From positions 42,641,243 to 42,705,242 of the forward strand of contig OY755243.1 in the NCBI GenBank assembly GCA_963576725.1: a stretch of 64,000 nucleotides of DNA, given 5' to 3'. A model generated the notes under the pieces. It worked only from the letters and a program-made list of their open reading frames with translations. It was not told the DNA's origin and did not search any database. This DNA is from Azorinus chamasolen (Eukaryota; Mollusca; Bivalvia; Cardiida; Solecurtidae). Both the position numbers and the translations under genes were made by a program. Shown here in pieces: positions 51,836 to 62,947 of the stretch; position 1 is the first letter of the stretch, and every line of letters begins with the position of its first letter.

Positions 51836-52173
51836 TCGAATAGTACTAGAACTAAATTAAGACTGTCTCCGCAGGAGGTAATACGGTTCCGTCCTGTTAT
51901 CGGTACATTTGTGTACTAATACGTTCCACCCGGTTGACACGAGAGTGCACAATTCCACTTTCCCCTGCCACGTTTTGTTATTCTCAAAATTTGTCGTCTG
52001 CTTTATTTTCCAATTTTCTTTTTGTTTAAAAAATATCAGACAGTTTGGACCACCGAGTATATGATTTTTGTATGACACACGGTGCATTTCCTGATCACAC
52101 ATCTCTAAGAGTCCTCTGAACTGGATCTGCAGTGTTTTCTTAGGACAGTACACTCACTATCCGACCTTTTAGG

Positions 52174-52414
52174 GTTAACTTTAGTATACCGAACAATTTG
52201 TCGCGAGGCTAAACATAGCTCTACAGTTCTGAAATATTGCGGGTTTTTTGTTATTTTTCTTCTCACAAAAACACAACAAGGTATCAAACAGTTTGGACCC
52301 ATATGAGTAGTCGGATTATTAGACAAAACTGAGGCTGATCTGGCTCCAAACTGCATGCGAATGCATTCACTGATTCGCCTGTTTATTTTGGTAGCGTTCT
52401 AAAGGTTGATTAAC
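52174..52414. mobile_element. TTAA-F3 MITE
   Basis: TTAACTTTAGTATACCGAAC to GTAGCGTTCTAAAGGTTGATTAA; AAACAGTTTGGACCCATATG / GCTGATCTGGCTCCAAACTG. Confidence 0.72.
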
Positions 52415-52632
52415 AATAAATAAAACAATAAGTAGACACCACGTGACCTGTCAAACTAGGTGAGAGTTAACCCCCACTGCGTGGGTCATGTAGAACGACT
52501 AAAACTGATACAATGTTATCACAGACATTTAAATATACTTAACCTACCTAAAAATAAATATGGTTGATCAGCTGTTTTTAGATTTTTTTTCAAACATGTC
52601 TACAATGGACTCACCTGTTCAACTCTGAATCA

Positions 52633-52785
52633 TTAACCCATTCCCCCAAAGGCTATTTTTAGATCCAACCTCTTTGAATAAATCTACCGAAAAGGAGCAT
52701 TAACTGGAGAAAAGGAAAATTTTAGAATTTTGTAGTTCTGAAACCATTGTGATAAAAAGAGCATTTGTCCCTTAGGTACAAACAT
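52633..52785. mobile_element. TTAA-E MITE, inverted, truncated
   Basis: TTAACCCATTCCCCCAAAGG, AATCTACCGAAAAGGAGCAT, TGAAACCATTGTGATAAAAA, apex GTCCCTTAGGTAC; the return side is replaced by an A fragment (52785-52902). Confidence 0.8.
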
Positions 52786-52904
52786 AGGAATATTTGCTCA
52801 TGGCAGTAAATTGTAGAACTGGATTTATATGATTAATCCATAAGCAAACCAAGCAGATCCAAAGCTGTTCACTGGCGTAATTTTGGAGTAAAGAGTTGAA
52901 AAAA

Positions 52905-53045
52905 GAGGGTTGAATCTAAAAGGTTGCAGACAAAAGTTGTGCAATGAGGTTTCTGCATGACCTTTATTCTGAACCAAGCAGCCACCTGCTTTAAAAACAT
53001 TAAACTTTATTCATTAAGTGGTTACTATAGAGGTTCCATAGTAAA
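52905..53045. mobile_element. TA-D fragment
   Basis: AATGAGGTTTCTGCATGACC, CCAAGCAGCCACCTGCTTTA, right end GTTACTATAGAGGTTCC. Confidence 0.5.
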
Positions 53046-53163
53046 ACTCAAGTCCAGTACATACATCACGAAACTAAAATCCTAACGTAGATAATCGAGA
53101 AAAGGTTGATAGGGGCTTTGCAGTGAACAGACACAACTCTGCCATCACATTAAAGAAAGGGTA

Positions 53164-53398
53164 TTAACCCTTTACTCATTGTAAATAATCTTAAACTCCT
53201 TTGTAAATAGAATAAACCCAGACCAGACGGCCCTCTGATCAGGGTCTGATCTAGTTGCTTGTAGCATAATAAAGGTCTGAGTTCAGTTTTCTCAGGATCA
53301 AATATTCTCTTATTTATATGACATTATGAATATAAAGTTGATTAATACTCATTATATCATAACTCTTACATGAAAATGTCCATGAAGTAATGTGTTAA
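53164..53398. mobile_element. TTAA-A MITE, apex minimal
   Basis: TTAACCCTTTACTCATTGTA; AATAAACCCAGACCAGACGG directly meets CCCTCTGATCAGGGTCTG; end CATGAAGTAATGTGTTAA. Confidence 0.82.
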
Positions 53399-53493
53399 AT
53401 CAGTGTCTACATGTATAATGATTGGCATTCATCAACTTCTGCGGTGTTTGATCTTCCAATCCCTGATCATGCATTATATCCGTGATACACATA

Positions 53494-53697
53494 CAATAAA
53501 ACCTCTCTAAACCAGAAGATAAATTTAATATAAATATCGGTCTTGGAGACAGGTGGCAGCTTAATGCAGGGTGAAAGTCATGCAGAAAGCTCCTAGAGGA
53601 GCTTTCTGCATGACTTTCACCAAGCATTAAGTCGTCACCTGTCTTAAAGTATCTAAATTCTTCTCTACTAGAATTCCGGTTTAGAGGGGTTTCACTG
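53494..53697. mobile_element. TA-C MITE, complete
   Basis: CAATAAAACCTCTCTAAACC and inverse GAGGGGTTTCACTG, TA on both sides; apex AAGCTCCTAGAGGAGCTT; arm GTGAAAGTCATGCAGAAAGC. Confidence 0.92.
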
Positions 53698-53703
53698 TAC
53701 ATA

Positions 53704-53889
53704 TAGTGGGGTCTCCCTAAGTGACCATTTAATGAATAAACAACACATGTCCGAAAAAGCAGCTGGCTGCTCAATGCAGAACGAAAGTAAGACAGATCTC
53801 ACATGGAAGCTGCATTAAGCTACCACCTAGCTAAAATCCCACAATTGGATTTCTTTTGAGTGGTCCAATAAAACAGGGGTTCTACAGTA
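53704..53889. mobile_element. TA-D MITE, hairpin reduced
   Basis: AGTGGGGTCTCCCTAAGTGA, AAAGCAGCTGGCTGCTCAAT, GCATTAAGCTACCACCTAGC, GGGGTTCTACAGTA. Confidence 0.72.
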
Positions 53890-53895
53890 CACGTT

Positions 53896-54143
53896 TAACC
53901 CTTTACTCTCTATACAAGTATATGCCCCGTTACACATTTGCAAATACAGTAGCCCACTAGACCCAGATCAAGTGACTCATGTGACGGCCATCTTATCAGG
54001 GACTGCTTTGCTTGCTTATGGAATAATACAATCGGATTCTACAATGACTGCCATGGTCAAAATGCCATGTGTTCACACGCCATAATAATAAAAATCATCT
54101 AAATGATAGTAATGGTGTCATTATTTCTGGAGTAGATGGTTAA
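53896..54143. mobile_element. TTAA-A MITE
   Basis: TTAACCCTTTACTCTCTATA; CTAGACCCAGATCAAGTGAC / GGCCATCTTATCAGGGACTG; end GGAGTAGATGGTTAA. Confidence 0.8.
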
Positions 54144-54916
54144 TAGGTTATATGATAAAAACTTTGCTGTTCTGCCTCCTGTCTGGAAGGGTATTATTTT
54201 GTTTTATCGACATTGACTGCGATATTTCATCTTTCACGGTAATTTTGAAATATTTTGAGGCTGATGTCCACATTCATAATTATTTTAAGTCTAATTTGCG
54301 ATTCAGATCCAACAGTTTCAGATTTTAAAAATTATAATCAGTTCACCATTTCTACAAACTATTTATCTAAACTTTGCTCCACGTACATAATTTTGAAGAA
54401 AAAAACGTTGCACAGTTGCAATCTTTTAACAAAATATTTTTAAAGATGATGAACTTACAACAGTATTCAAATGTGTAGTGTTTTAGCCTAAGACTCAAAC
54501 TTCGTCTCAAAATGGTAGCGAATATTGCTCCAGATCGTATTTATACAGTCAGTAGGGGACACCACTATACCCCACTCAACTATTAATGACTTTCTGATGG
54601 TACGAAACCACACCCAACCCACCCATAGATATCCCGCCCGGTCTCTTTTCACTCCTGGGGAGAAACTGCCCACTGAATAACTTCCAATAGACCCAATAAC
54701 CTTCAGTTTTAGCCCTTAACATGTTATATTTAATATCGTCTCTTCAATTATCTCCTTATTTCGTTTCTTATCAACTATCTATATTTATTTTCTGTGCAAA
54801 TCATACAACTTTAGTATGAAACAGTTTAGACCCAAGTTACCAGTGTAACTAATTGGCATCTCAGTTGATCCCAATATGTTGGCTAATGCCATTGATTCGA
54901 CAGAGGCATAGTGACG
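54144..54916. other. No gene recognised
   Basis: Mostly unassigned AT-rich sequence; an F-type fragment (AAACAGTTTAGACCCAAGTT, TCTCAGTTGATCCCAATATG) lies near 54820-54880. Confidence 0.35.
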
Positions 54917-55128
54917 GTTTAGCCATTTCGCCGTCATGCTAAGATTATCGTCTGCTTTAGGTTTCAAATTGGAGCTGTCTTCAATTTCTTTTTAAAAACC
55001 TAATAAGAGAGTCAAACATTTTGGATCCTGATGAGACGCTGAGTAAGTGGAGTTACTTGGTGTTTTATCTGGATCCAAACTGTTTGAAAACGTAAATTCG
55101 GTTTCGTCAATGGCAGCGACAGAGTTAA
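54917..55128. mobile_element. TTAA-F1 MITE, inverted
   Basis: ATTATCGTCTGCTTTAGGTT; TTTTGGATCCTGATGAGACG / TTATCTGGATCCAAACTGTT; end TGGCAGCGACAGAGTTAA. Confidence 0.78.
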
Positions 55129-55325
55129 GTATTCCGCTGTCATGCATTGTTATATGCACAATTGTCGTCTGCCTAAACTATCATTTTTGAGTCTCTTAAT
55201 TTTTCACTATAATCACAGTGTTGAAAGTCTGAACCAAGGTGAGATACTCAGTGTTGGATCCAGACCAGACGTTATGTATCTCATCAAGTTCCAGATTGTT
55301 TGCAAATATTATCCTATATTATGCC
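55125..55325. mobile_element. TTAA-F1 MITE, inverted, decayed
   Basis: Shares TTAA with the previous copy. ATTGTCGTCTGCCTAAACTA, GATACTCAGTGTTGGATCCA, CTCATCAAGTTCCAGATTGT. Confidence 0.62.
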
Positions 55326-55498
55326 ATGGTAGTGAAAACTTTAAACCTAATTCAACCTTACCTATTGTTCTACCTGGACACTAGTCACAGAGTACGATCT
55401 TTAAATCTTCTCCCTGGGGGTATCCTCGAGTGGCGCCCAGTAGTTGTCACAAATGAAATTCCATACCTTTGTTCTTGCTCACATCGGCGCGGCTCTGC

Positions 55499-55506
55499 TA
55501 TTTAAA
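55499..55506 (+). promoter_or_regulatory. Possible TATA element of the GTPase gene
   Basis: TATTTAAA lies 112 bp before the start codon, in the first MITE-free stretch upstream. Confidence 0.3.
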
Positions 55507-55617
55507 CCGAGCAGTGAGCCCAGTTGGCCACATTCGATCTCCGATCGCCTAGCTAAACACACGAAACAAAGTTTGCCTATCTTCGATTGCCTCGTCAATT
55601 TTTGACTAACTGGAATC

Positions 55618-56470
55618 ATGGTTGTCAAAGTGGAAAGACCAGTGAATTGTACTCTTGTTGGGGATGCCATGATTGGCAAAAGCACGCTGGTGCAAGCATT
55701 TATGGATCAGCATCAGCCACTGACACCCTACGTGGCCACAGTGCTGGAAACATATGAAGGTAAGCATCGAACGCCATTCTACTTATCTGGTTAAAACATT
55801 GTTCCTTAAATAATTGTTGATGAATAATTAATCATAGAATTGGAATAAGATTAGAATGATTTTGCTTGTAATTTTATGATCGATGATGTATAAGAATATT
55901 AAGAAAGTTAGAAATTTTTAAGCTAATAAATCAACAGACAATAGAAATCATTTTATTCATATCTTGAACTATAACCGTGATTATAAATCAGTTTTTGCTA
56001 ACAATATAATAACGGGTTGTTTGCCTATTTATTTTTAAGGTTGCCTTGATGTGGAGGGTCAAAAGCACAACATCAGTGTCCTTGACAACGCTGGTCAGCA
56101 CGACTATGAAAACATGCGCACCTGCTCATACAAGGACAGCGAGGTGTTGGTCCTCTGTTTTTCCGTAGTAGACAGAGACTCTCTGGAGAGCATTAAGGAT
56201 TTTTGGGTACCAGAGGTGAGTCAGAACCATGGTAGGAAGAAGCCCATTATTCTAGTGGCTACTCAAACCGATCTGAGAGCGGACGCTAAAGACAGTATAA
56301 CATCGTCAGAGGGCGAGAAGGTCGCCAAGGACATTGGTGCAGAATGCTTCTTGGAATGCAATGCTTTTGATAAAGACTCTGTGGACAGTGTGTTTGAACA
56401 CATGACTTCATCTGCCCTGCGATACAGAAAGAAAAAGCAAGGACTGGTTAACAGAATTTTCGGAAAGTGA
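55618..56470 (+). CDS. Atypical Rho-like small GTPase, 2 exons
   Basis: Exons 55618-55759 and 56040-56470 join in phase 1 (AG/GTAAGC donor; TTATTTTTAAG acceptor) to give 190 residues, the usual Rho length. Visible G-boxes: P-loop GDAMIGKS (15-22), switch I YVATVLETY (38-46) with Thr41, DNAGQH (63-68) keeping the catalytic Gln67, G4 as TQTD (122-125, compare Cdc42 TQID) and G5 ECNA (153-156) in place of ECSA. Odd points: Ala17 at the Gly-12 equivalent; Asn64 and His68 for Thr and Glu; the segment between TQTDLR and ECNA is about 12 residues short, where Rho proteins carry their insert helix; the C-terminus is basic (RYRKKK) but ends FGK without a CAAX box. Membrane attachment by prenylation is therefore not expected. 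Rho proteins switch actin and polarity pathways; its own role is unknown. It may belong to a lineage-specific Rho-like group or be a diverging paralogue. Confidence 0.85.
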
Positions 56471-56762
56471 ACAAATTCCGTCGACCATGACTGGAATCCT
56501 TTTTTAACTCATTGCCGTGGATTTGTCCCCCCGACGATGTATCCAAATGATACAACTGACAACGTCGGCAATATATAGTTGTCCGGCGACAGCTGCGACG
56601 AGAGTTTCAGTGTTGGAACGCAATACAAGAAGGAGGAGAGGCATATGACTACCCCATACGTCATATATGAAACAAACTCGACAACATGTGCACTCTTATT
56701 GGACACACCAATTAAGATGTCTCATTGCTTCTGTTTTGACTTGTGTATTCTGGTTTTTTTTT

Positions 56763-57002
56763 AAACATGTACCTCATGAATATTCATGTGTGATATAATG
56801 ACATCATGGAAGCTAATAAGATTAATGCCTTCAAATGGCAAATGACAATTGTTTTAGCAGAAACTGTAGATATCATATCCATATTATTTCATAAGAAAAC
56901 AGAGAGGACACTGATCAGACGGTTCCTACAGGAGCCATCTAACTTGGGTCTACTCCGTTGGTAATGGCTTTAAAGGGCGTATCTACAGAGTAAATGTTTA
57001 AA
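56763..57002. mobile_element. TTAA-A MITE
   Basis: CCTCATGAATATTCATGTGT; AGAGGACACTGATCAGACGG / AGCCATCTAACTTGGGTCTA; apex GGTTCCTACAGGAGCC. Confidence 0.82.
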
Positions 57003-57615
57003 ATATGTGAGGAAAACGATTTCAATAGACTTGATATTGAATGATAACTGTTTATAAAATATGTAAATAGTATAGCATAACTGTATGTATTGTTGTTATT
57101 GATTGTTATCATATTTAACATGTACAATTTGCAAATTATACAATATAAAATACAGTTCGTATTTTACTTGTCTTTTAGTCAAATGTCAAAGTCCACCAAA
57201 CCATAATTCATCCAGCTGTCCATTATTTCCTTTTATCATCTATCTATTTCTAGTTTTCTATATCTATATATCTCTGTATTAACATGTATTTATCTGTCTC
57301 TCTACACCCCCTCTTTCTCTCTTCTATCTATATATGGATATCCTTTCTTTTTCTAACTGGCTATACAACCAGCTATATAACACCTATTCATTTTATATAG
57401 ATAAGTTGCGTTCCACTGGCCATGCCTTTAAAATTGTGAAAATTGCACTAATTTCTGTTATTTTGATAATAAATAAAGAACGGACAAAAACACAAAAGTT
57501 TAAAACAGTACACAAAAGCACAGCTTTCCTGTCTCTGTGCTGAAACATGAGCAAACCATTGTGGTTGAAGTTGATCAATCTCTGACTGCCAGAGGTTTTA
57601 ATTAAGCAGACTCAA
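57003..57615. other. No gene; pyrimidine-rich TCTATC tract
   Basis: Only a degenerate TCTATCTATTTCT tract at 57235-57345 is notable. Confidence 0.5.
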
Positions 57616-57619
57616 ATAA

Positions 57620-57772
57620 CAGTAAACCCCTCTAAAGCAGCCACTTTATTAATGGACAAAAGAGTCAGTCGGATTCTACCAAAGTCCGTCCTACATTAAA
57701 CTATCACCTGCGTTAAAGGCCCAGAATTATACCCTTTTCCGGTGACGCTTTATAGGGGTTTTATAGGGGTTA
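57620..57772. mobile_element. TA-type MITE, internally deleted
   Basis: ACAGTAAACCCCTCTAAAGC, CATTAAACTATCACCTGCGT, ACGCTTTATAGGGGTTTTAT. Confidence 0.65.
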
Positions 57773-58264
57773 GACAAGAATAAAATTAGGTAGTGTTATC
57801 TATGAAAGTCTTATTCAGTCTTCAGAGTCAAACAAAAATAGTGTAACATTGGCGACAATAATATAAAGGAATATATTTTTGCTTATTTTTCTAATACTCT
57901 AGCTGTATTTGGAAAATAACGAGAGATTAAGTTTAATGTCCGATTTCTGTTGACGGCGACAACTGTCACTAAAACAATTAAATGGCCACCGAGGGGCTAT
58001 TGAGTTTCGTCTATTCTATACATGCCAGTTAATTAGGTGTAAGATAAAGGCGATCACTCTACGGAGAATGTGAACTATCTCGTCTACTGGGATCGCATTT
58101 CATAACAAATCTCAGCGAGGGGTAGGCATGTGTCCAGCTTGGGTACAGATCGGGTAGTGTTGACGTATTTGGGGACTATTTTTGGCCACGGGCAGCTCTT
58201 GTTGTTGGGTCACTCAAACGATTACAGGATTTACATGTATAAATAGACAAAACTATAAACTTGT
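57773..58264. other. No gene or repeat recognised
   Basis: Unassigned sequence without MITE termini. Confidence 0.35.
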
Positions 58265-58453
58265 TTAACCCTTTAGTCATTATTCAAGTCAGAAATAATG
58301 ACATTATGAATGATTTTTGTAGTGGCACTATGGACAGGGTAACATTAATGACAAAAACTGTAGAATCAAATCTGTATTATTCCATAAGCAATCAGAGAGA
58401 CCTGGTCTACTCCGTTTGCAACGGCATAAAAGGCGTATTTATGACGTAAAGGT
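58265..58453. mobile_element. TTAA-A MITE, hairpin deleted
   Basis: TTAACCCTTTAGTCATTATT; AATCAGAGAGACCTGGTCTA, CTCCGTTTGCAACGGC; end ATGACGTAAAGG. Confidence 0.72.
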
Positions 58454-58454
58454 G

Positions 58455-58640
58455 AATATTCATAGTGGATTGGTTCATAAGTGATTAACTATAGCTTAGA
58501 TTTGCTGGAGAATTTTGAATGACAAACAGTACAGACCCTGATCAGAGGGCACCTCATGGATCCCTCAGGTCTGGCTCTACATTTTTTTGCAAATGAGAGC
58601 TAAATTGTTTCCCGATAAAAATATTAACTAAACCACTTTC
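58455..58640. mobile_element. TTAA-J MITE
   Basis: TTTGAATGACAAACAGTACA, GACCCTGATCAGAGGGCACC, TCATGGATCCCTCAGGTCTG. Confidence 0.62.
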
Positions 58641-58687
58641 ATTTCTGAGTGCACACGTGCTTAATATGTATTTTGAACAATTTGCAT

Positions 58688-58936
58688 TTAACTCTTTACA
58701 CCATAAATACGCTTTTCTACGCCTTAGCAAACAGAGTAGATCCTGATCAGACATTTCATATAGGAGCCGTCTGATCAGGGCCTGTTCTGTTTGCTTATGG
58801 TATAATATAAATCAGATTCTACAGTTTCTGCCCGGGACAAAATGTCCTGTGTCCATATGCCGTTATAAAAAAATAATCTTATTAATATTCATGTTGTCAT
58901 AATTTCATACATGAATATTCATGGAGTAAAGGGTGA
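58688..58936. mobile_element. TTAA-A MITE
   Basis: TTAACTCTTTACACCATAAA; GTAGATCCTGATCAGACATT / GCCGTCTGATCAGGGCCTGT; tail TGAATATTCATGGAGTAAAG. Here both arms read CCTGA/TCAGG, so the usual mismatch is paired. Confidence 0.85.
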
Positions 58937-59104
58937 ACGCAGAGCTTCTGTAAGAACTCTTCTGCCAATGTGAATTTTGGAAAACACAAGTTTTTGTGAA
59001 GTAAACTATGAATACCATAATCAAAGAACTCCTTCAGGGACCATCTGGGTCTGGGTCTTCATTGTTTGCTTATGTCCTTAAAAAGTGACACTCAGCATAC
59101 ACGG

Positions 59105-59352
59105 ATAAACCCTTCATCCCCTAGATACGCCCTTTAATGTCTTTAAAAACAGAGTAGCTTCAGGTCAGACGACTCCTGTAGGAGCCGTCTGATATGTGTC
59201 TGCTCTATTTTCTTATGGAGCAATAAAGATCTAATTTTACACTTTTTGTCATGGAACATTCCGGTGTCCATATGCCATTGTAAAAGTTGTATCTAATTAA
59301 TACTCACGAGGTCATTATTTCTTATATGAATATTCATGGAGTAAAGGGTTAA
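59105..59352. mobile_element. TTAA-A MITE
   Basis: CCCTTCATCCCCTAGATACG; GTAGCTTCAGGTCAGACGAC / GCCGTCTGATATGTGTCTGC; apex GACTCCTGTAGGAGCC; end GTAAAGGGTTAA. Confidence 0.85.
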
Positions 59353-59476
59353 TATGTCATGGCCAAAAATCATTTCAGGAATACCAGGAAGTCATGAATG
59401 CGTGTATAAATATTCATGAGATTAAGGGTCAAGTTCACCAAATCTTATGCAATACTAGCCTTATCATGTCGATATA

Positions 59477-59678
59477 CAGTAAAACCTCTCTATAACGGCC
59501 ACTAAATTGCATCAAGTATTTTGTGAAAGGCAGGCGGCTGCTTAAAGCAAGGTGAAAACTAAACAGAACGCCCCTACAGGAGCGTTCTGTTTTACTTTCA
59601 ACTTGTTTTAAGAAGCCCCCTGCCCTAAATCCCAACTCATTAACACAATTTAGTGGCTGTTATAGGGAGGTTTTACTG
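59477..59678. mobile_element. TA-B MITE, complete
   Basis: CAGTAAAACCTCTCTATAAC and GGGAGGTTTTACTG, TA on each side; apex CGCCCCTACAGGAGCG. Confidence 0.92.
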
Positions 59679-59810
59679 TACATGTATAAGTGTGTGCAGA
59701 GAACTATTTAGTGCGTGTCTTATCTGGGTCAAAATATTTTGTTTTCGAAAAAACAAACATGTTTTAGTTGTATTGTGCCGTCTTGGGAAGTACGGTCTCG
59801 TCTTTTGTTT

Positions 59811-59956
59811 GTCTGGTGGCTGCTTAAAGCAAGGTAAAAATGAAACAGAACGCTCCTATAGAAGCGTTCTGTTTCACTTTCATCTTTCTTTAAGCTGCAA
59901 CTGCAAATAACAACTAGTTAACACAATTTAGTGGCCGTTATAGAGAGGTTTTACTG
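59811..59956. mobile_element. TA-B MITE, left end lost
   Basis: GGTGGCTGCTTAAAGCAAGG, apex CGCTCCTATAGAAGCG, GAGAGGTTTTACTGTA. It lies 130 bp after a complete B copy in the same orientation. Confidence 0.85.
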
Positions 59957-60017
59957 TATGTCATAATGAATATCAATTGCATGTACAAGAATTTCTATGA
60001 CCTATAAACTAGTTTTT

Positions 60018-60115
60018 GAACCTTCCCTTTTCTAATTTTATTCCAAAATTTTAAATACCTACTAAATAGTCATTAACAAAATAGTTATAATGAAATATGG
60101 AAGGTGGGACATTTA
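60018..60115. mobile_element. TTAA-A2 fragment
   Basis: CCTTCCCTTTTCTAATTTTA, TACCTACTAAATAGTCATTA, AATATGGAAGGTGGGACATT. Confidence 0.6.
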
Positions 60116-60408
60116 ATTCTCCACCTTATAAAAATCAGCTAATTATCATCCAAAGTCAGAGATTAGAAGCATATAGGTGTGCCATGAAATAACTCGAGAT
60201 AATTGCCTATATGTAAACTAAAACAACATATCGATAAATACAGGAAACAACCTTTATAAATCCCTTTGTATCGTCCACCATTTGCTCCTTAGCGCTGACT
60301 TGGGTGTAATGGGTATTCATAAAGTGGCCAATACATGCATGCTCATTAGGGAAAGGGTTCATCTTGTTACGTACCTTACCAACCGGTATAGATCGCCATC
60401 AGATACAT

Positions 60409-60578
60409 ACAATAAAACCCCTCTAGCCGGAATTCTAATAGAGAAGAATTTAGATACTTTAAAGCAGGTGGCTGCTTAATGCAGGGTGAAAGTCATGCAG
60501 AAAGCTCATAGAGGAGCTTTCTGCATGACTTTCACCCTGTATTAAGCTTTCATCTGTCTCCAAGGCCGATATTTATAG
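60409..60578. mobile_element. TA-C MITE joined to a D right half
   Basis: CAATAAAACCCCTCTAGCCG; arms GGGTGAAAGTCATGCAGAAA / GCATGACTTTCACCCTGTAT, apex GCTCATAGAGGAGC. At about 60578 it switches to D sequence (TTCTGCATTAAGATACCATC ... GTAAACAGGTTTTACTG, to 60680). Confidence 0.8.
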
Positions 60579-60839
60579 GAGTTGTAAGCATAACTTTCGT
60601 TCTGCATTAAGATACCATCTGTCTTACATACCGTGAATAAGGCCCATATTGGATGGTCGCTGTAAACAGGTTTTACTGTTATTTGTATTCTACTGGTAAC
60701 TACTTCAACATTAGAGAAATCACGAATCTCCCTTTTCCTGATCGCTTTGTGTCTGCAGATACTCCAACTTTTCCTTATTATACATGACGAAAAGTATGTG
60801 TCAGACAATATCATCTTATTGTAACTTGCATCGTTTGTC

Positions 60840-61055
60840 CATTTACTCCATGAATATTTATGTAAGAATAATGACATCATGAATATTAATTAGAATATTT
60901 TTCATAATGACACATGGACACATGTAGCTTTGGTCATTGCAGAAACGGTATAATCAGATCCATGTAATACCATGAACAAATAGAGCAGACTCTCGTCAGT
61001 CTAGGTCTATTCTGTTTGTAAAGGCGTTAAAATGCGTGTTTATGGAGTAAAGTGT
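60840..61055. mobile_element. TTAA-A MITE, hairpin reduced
   Basis: ATTTACTCCATGAATATTTA; AGAGCAGACTCTCGTCAGTC, TAGGTCTATTCTGTTTG; tail TTTATGGAGTAAAGTG. Confidence 0.75.
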
Positions 61056-61084
61056 AAATGCATGTAACACACTTTTATCGGGAT

Positions 61085-61220
61085 TTTAGTTGAAATTTAA
61101 ATTAACAAGTTGAATTTACGACAGAGTCGTTCAATATGAAAGGATATAATTTGAGAGAGAATTTTGAATAACAATATGGTCTATACCATTCGCAAAAGTT
61201 TCCCAAATTCAAAGGGTTAA
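61085..61220. mobile_element. TTAA-J MITE, decayed
   Basis: GAGAGAATTTTGAATAACAA, GGTCTATACCATTCGCAAAA, end TTCAAAGGGTTAA. Confidence 0.5.
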
Positions 61221-61445
61221 CCCTTTCCTTAATGAAAATACCATTTGCAAACAGAGTAGACCCAGATCAGACGACTCCTGCAGGAGCCGTCTGATCAGGG
61301 TCTCTGTTCCGTTTGCTTATGGTATAATATAAATCTGATTTTACAGTTTCTGCCTGAGCCAAAACATCCAGTGTACATATATGCTATCATAAACGTGTCA
61401 CTGACGTCATTATTTCTTTCTGAAGATAAAATAGGGAAAGGGTTA
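61217..61445. mobile_element. TTAA-A MITE, ends 88 bp before the second coiled-coil gene
   Basis: TTAACCCTTTCCTTAATGAA; GTAGACCCAGATCAGACGAC / GCCGTCTGATCAGGGTCTCT; apex GACTCCTGCAGGAGCC; end TAGGGAAAGGGTTA. Confidence 0.88.
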
Positions 61446-61532
61446 GATAGGAATGATATAAGATTTTGTCATTATACTTATGGACATCCGACTATAACCA
61501 CTGAGCAATTTAAATACTGCAACGTGTGAAAA

Positions 61533-62884
61533 ATGTACATCGTCTTGTTAGTGATCGTGTCCTACCTACAGGCTCTCCATGTTGAGTCTGTACCCGTGAA
61601 GCGCCTTGTTCTACATGACGAGCAGTCTGTGGCTGACAAGATCCACTCATTTGAAGCTACAGTGGCCCAATTGAATGCATCTTTAATGAAAGAAATTGCT
61701 GCTAATGCCTTACTGAATGCTTCTTTAATCAAGGAGGTTGCTGGTAAGTATCTGTCTCTGTATGTCAGTCAGCCAGTGTCTGTCTCTCTGTCCGACTATC
61801 GTTCTTTTCTTCTTCTGCCTTTTTCTGCCTTTGTCTCTGTATTTCTGTATGTATTTTCCCCTCTTTTCTCACTTCCCTCTATTTCGCCTTGTCCCTGCAC
61901 GCGTTCTTTCAGATAATCTCTCATATTCTGTTTCGTTCTATATTCTTCTTTTGTCTATTCTCCTTGTCAATCCTATCTATGCGAACTTCGCTCTCTGTGT
62001 CTATGTCTGTCTCTCTTTCTCTCTCTCTCTCCGTCTGCCCCGGTATCTCTGTCTATATCTGTATCTCTACGTATCTCTTTTCTTCAATCTGTGTTTCTCT
62101 CTCTCTCTGCATCGCTTTCTTTTCCTTTCTGTTTTCTCCCCCCCCTTCTCTCTTTCTATTTCTCTATCTCCCTTCTCTCTTTCTCTCTCTGTGTCTCTCT
62201 GCCTCTCTCTGTCTCTTTCTGCCTGTCTCTCTTTCCGTCTGTTGTCTCTTTCCGTCTGTCTGTCTGTCTGTTTCTGTCTGTCTGTCTTTGTCTATCTCTG
62301 TCTCCCTCTCTCCACCTCTCTCTCCTTCTGTCTCTCTCTGTCTCTCTATCTTTCTCTCTGTCTCTCTCTGTCACTCTCTGTCTCTGTCTATCTCTCTGTC
62401 TCTCTGTCTCTCTGTGTCTCTCTGTCTATTTGTCTGCCTGTCTGTATGCATGTCTGTCTCTCTCTGTGTGTCTCTCTCTGTCTCTCTGACTCTCTCTCTA
62501 TGTGCCTCTGTCTCTGTGTATGTCTCTGTATCTGTCTCTCTGCCTGTGTCTCTCTATCTCTGTCTCTATCTCTGTCTCTCTGTCTCTGTATCTCTCTGTC
62601 TCTGTCTGTCTGTCTGTCTGTCTGTCTCTGTTTCTGTCTGTTTCTGTCTGTCTCTGTCTGTCTGTCTCTGTCTGTCTCTCTGTCTCTGTCTGTCTGTCTG
62701 TCTCTGTCTGTCTCTCTGTCTCTGTCTCTCTGTCTCTGTCTCTCTCTGTGTCTCTGTCTCTCTCTGTGTCTCTGTCTCTCTCTGGTCTCTCTCTCTCTGG
62801 TCTCTCTCTCTCTTTCTCTCTCTGTCTGTCTCTGTCTGTCTCTGGTCTGTCTGTCTGTCTGTCTCTGGTCTGTCTATCTGTCTG

Positions 62885-62947
<63 letters not shown>

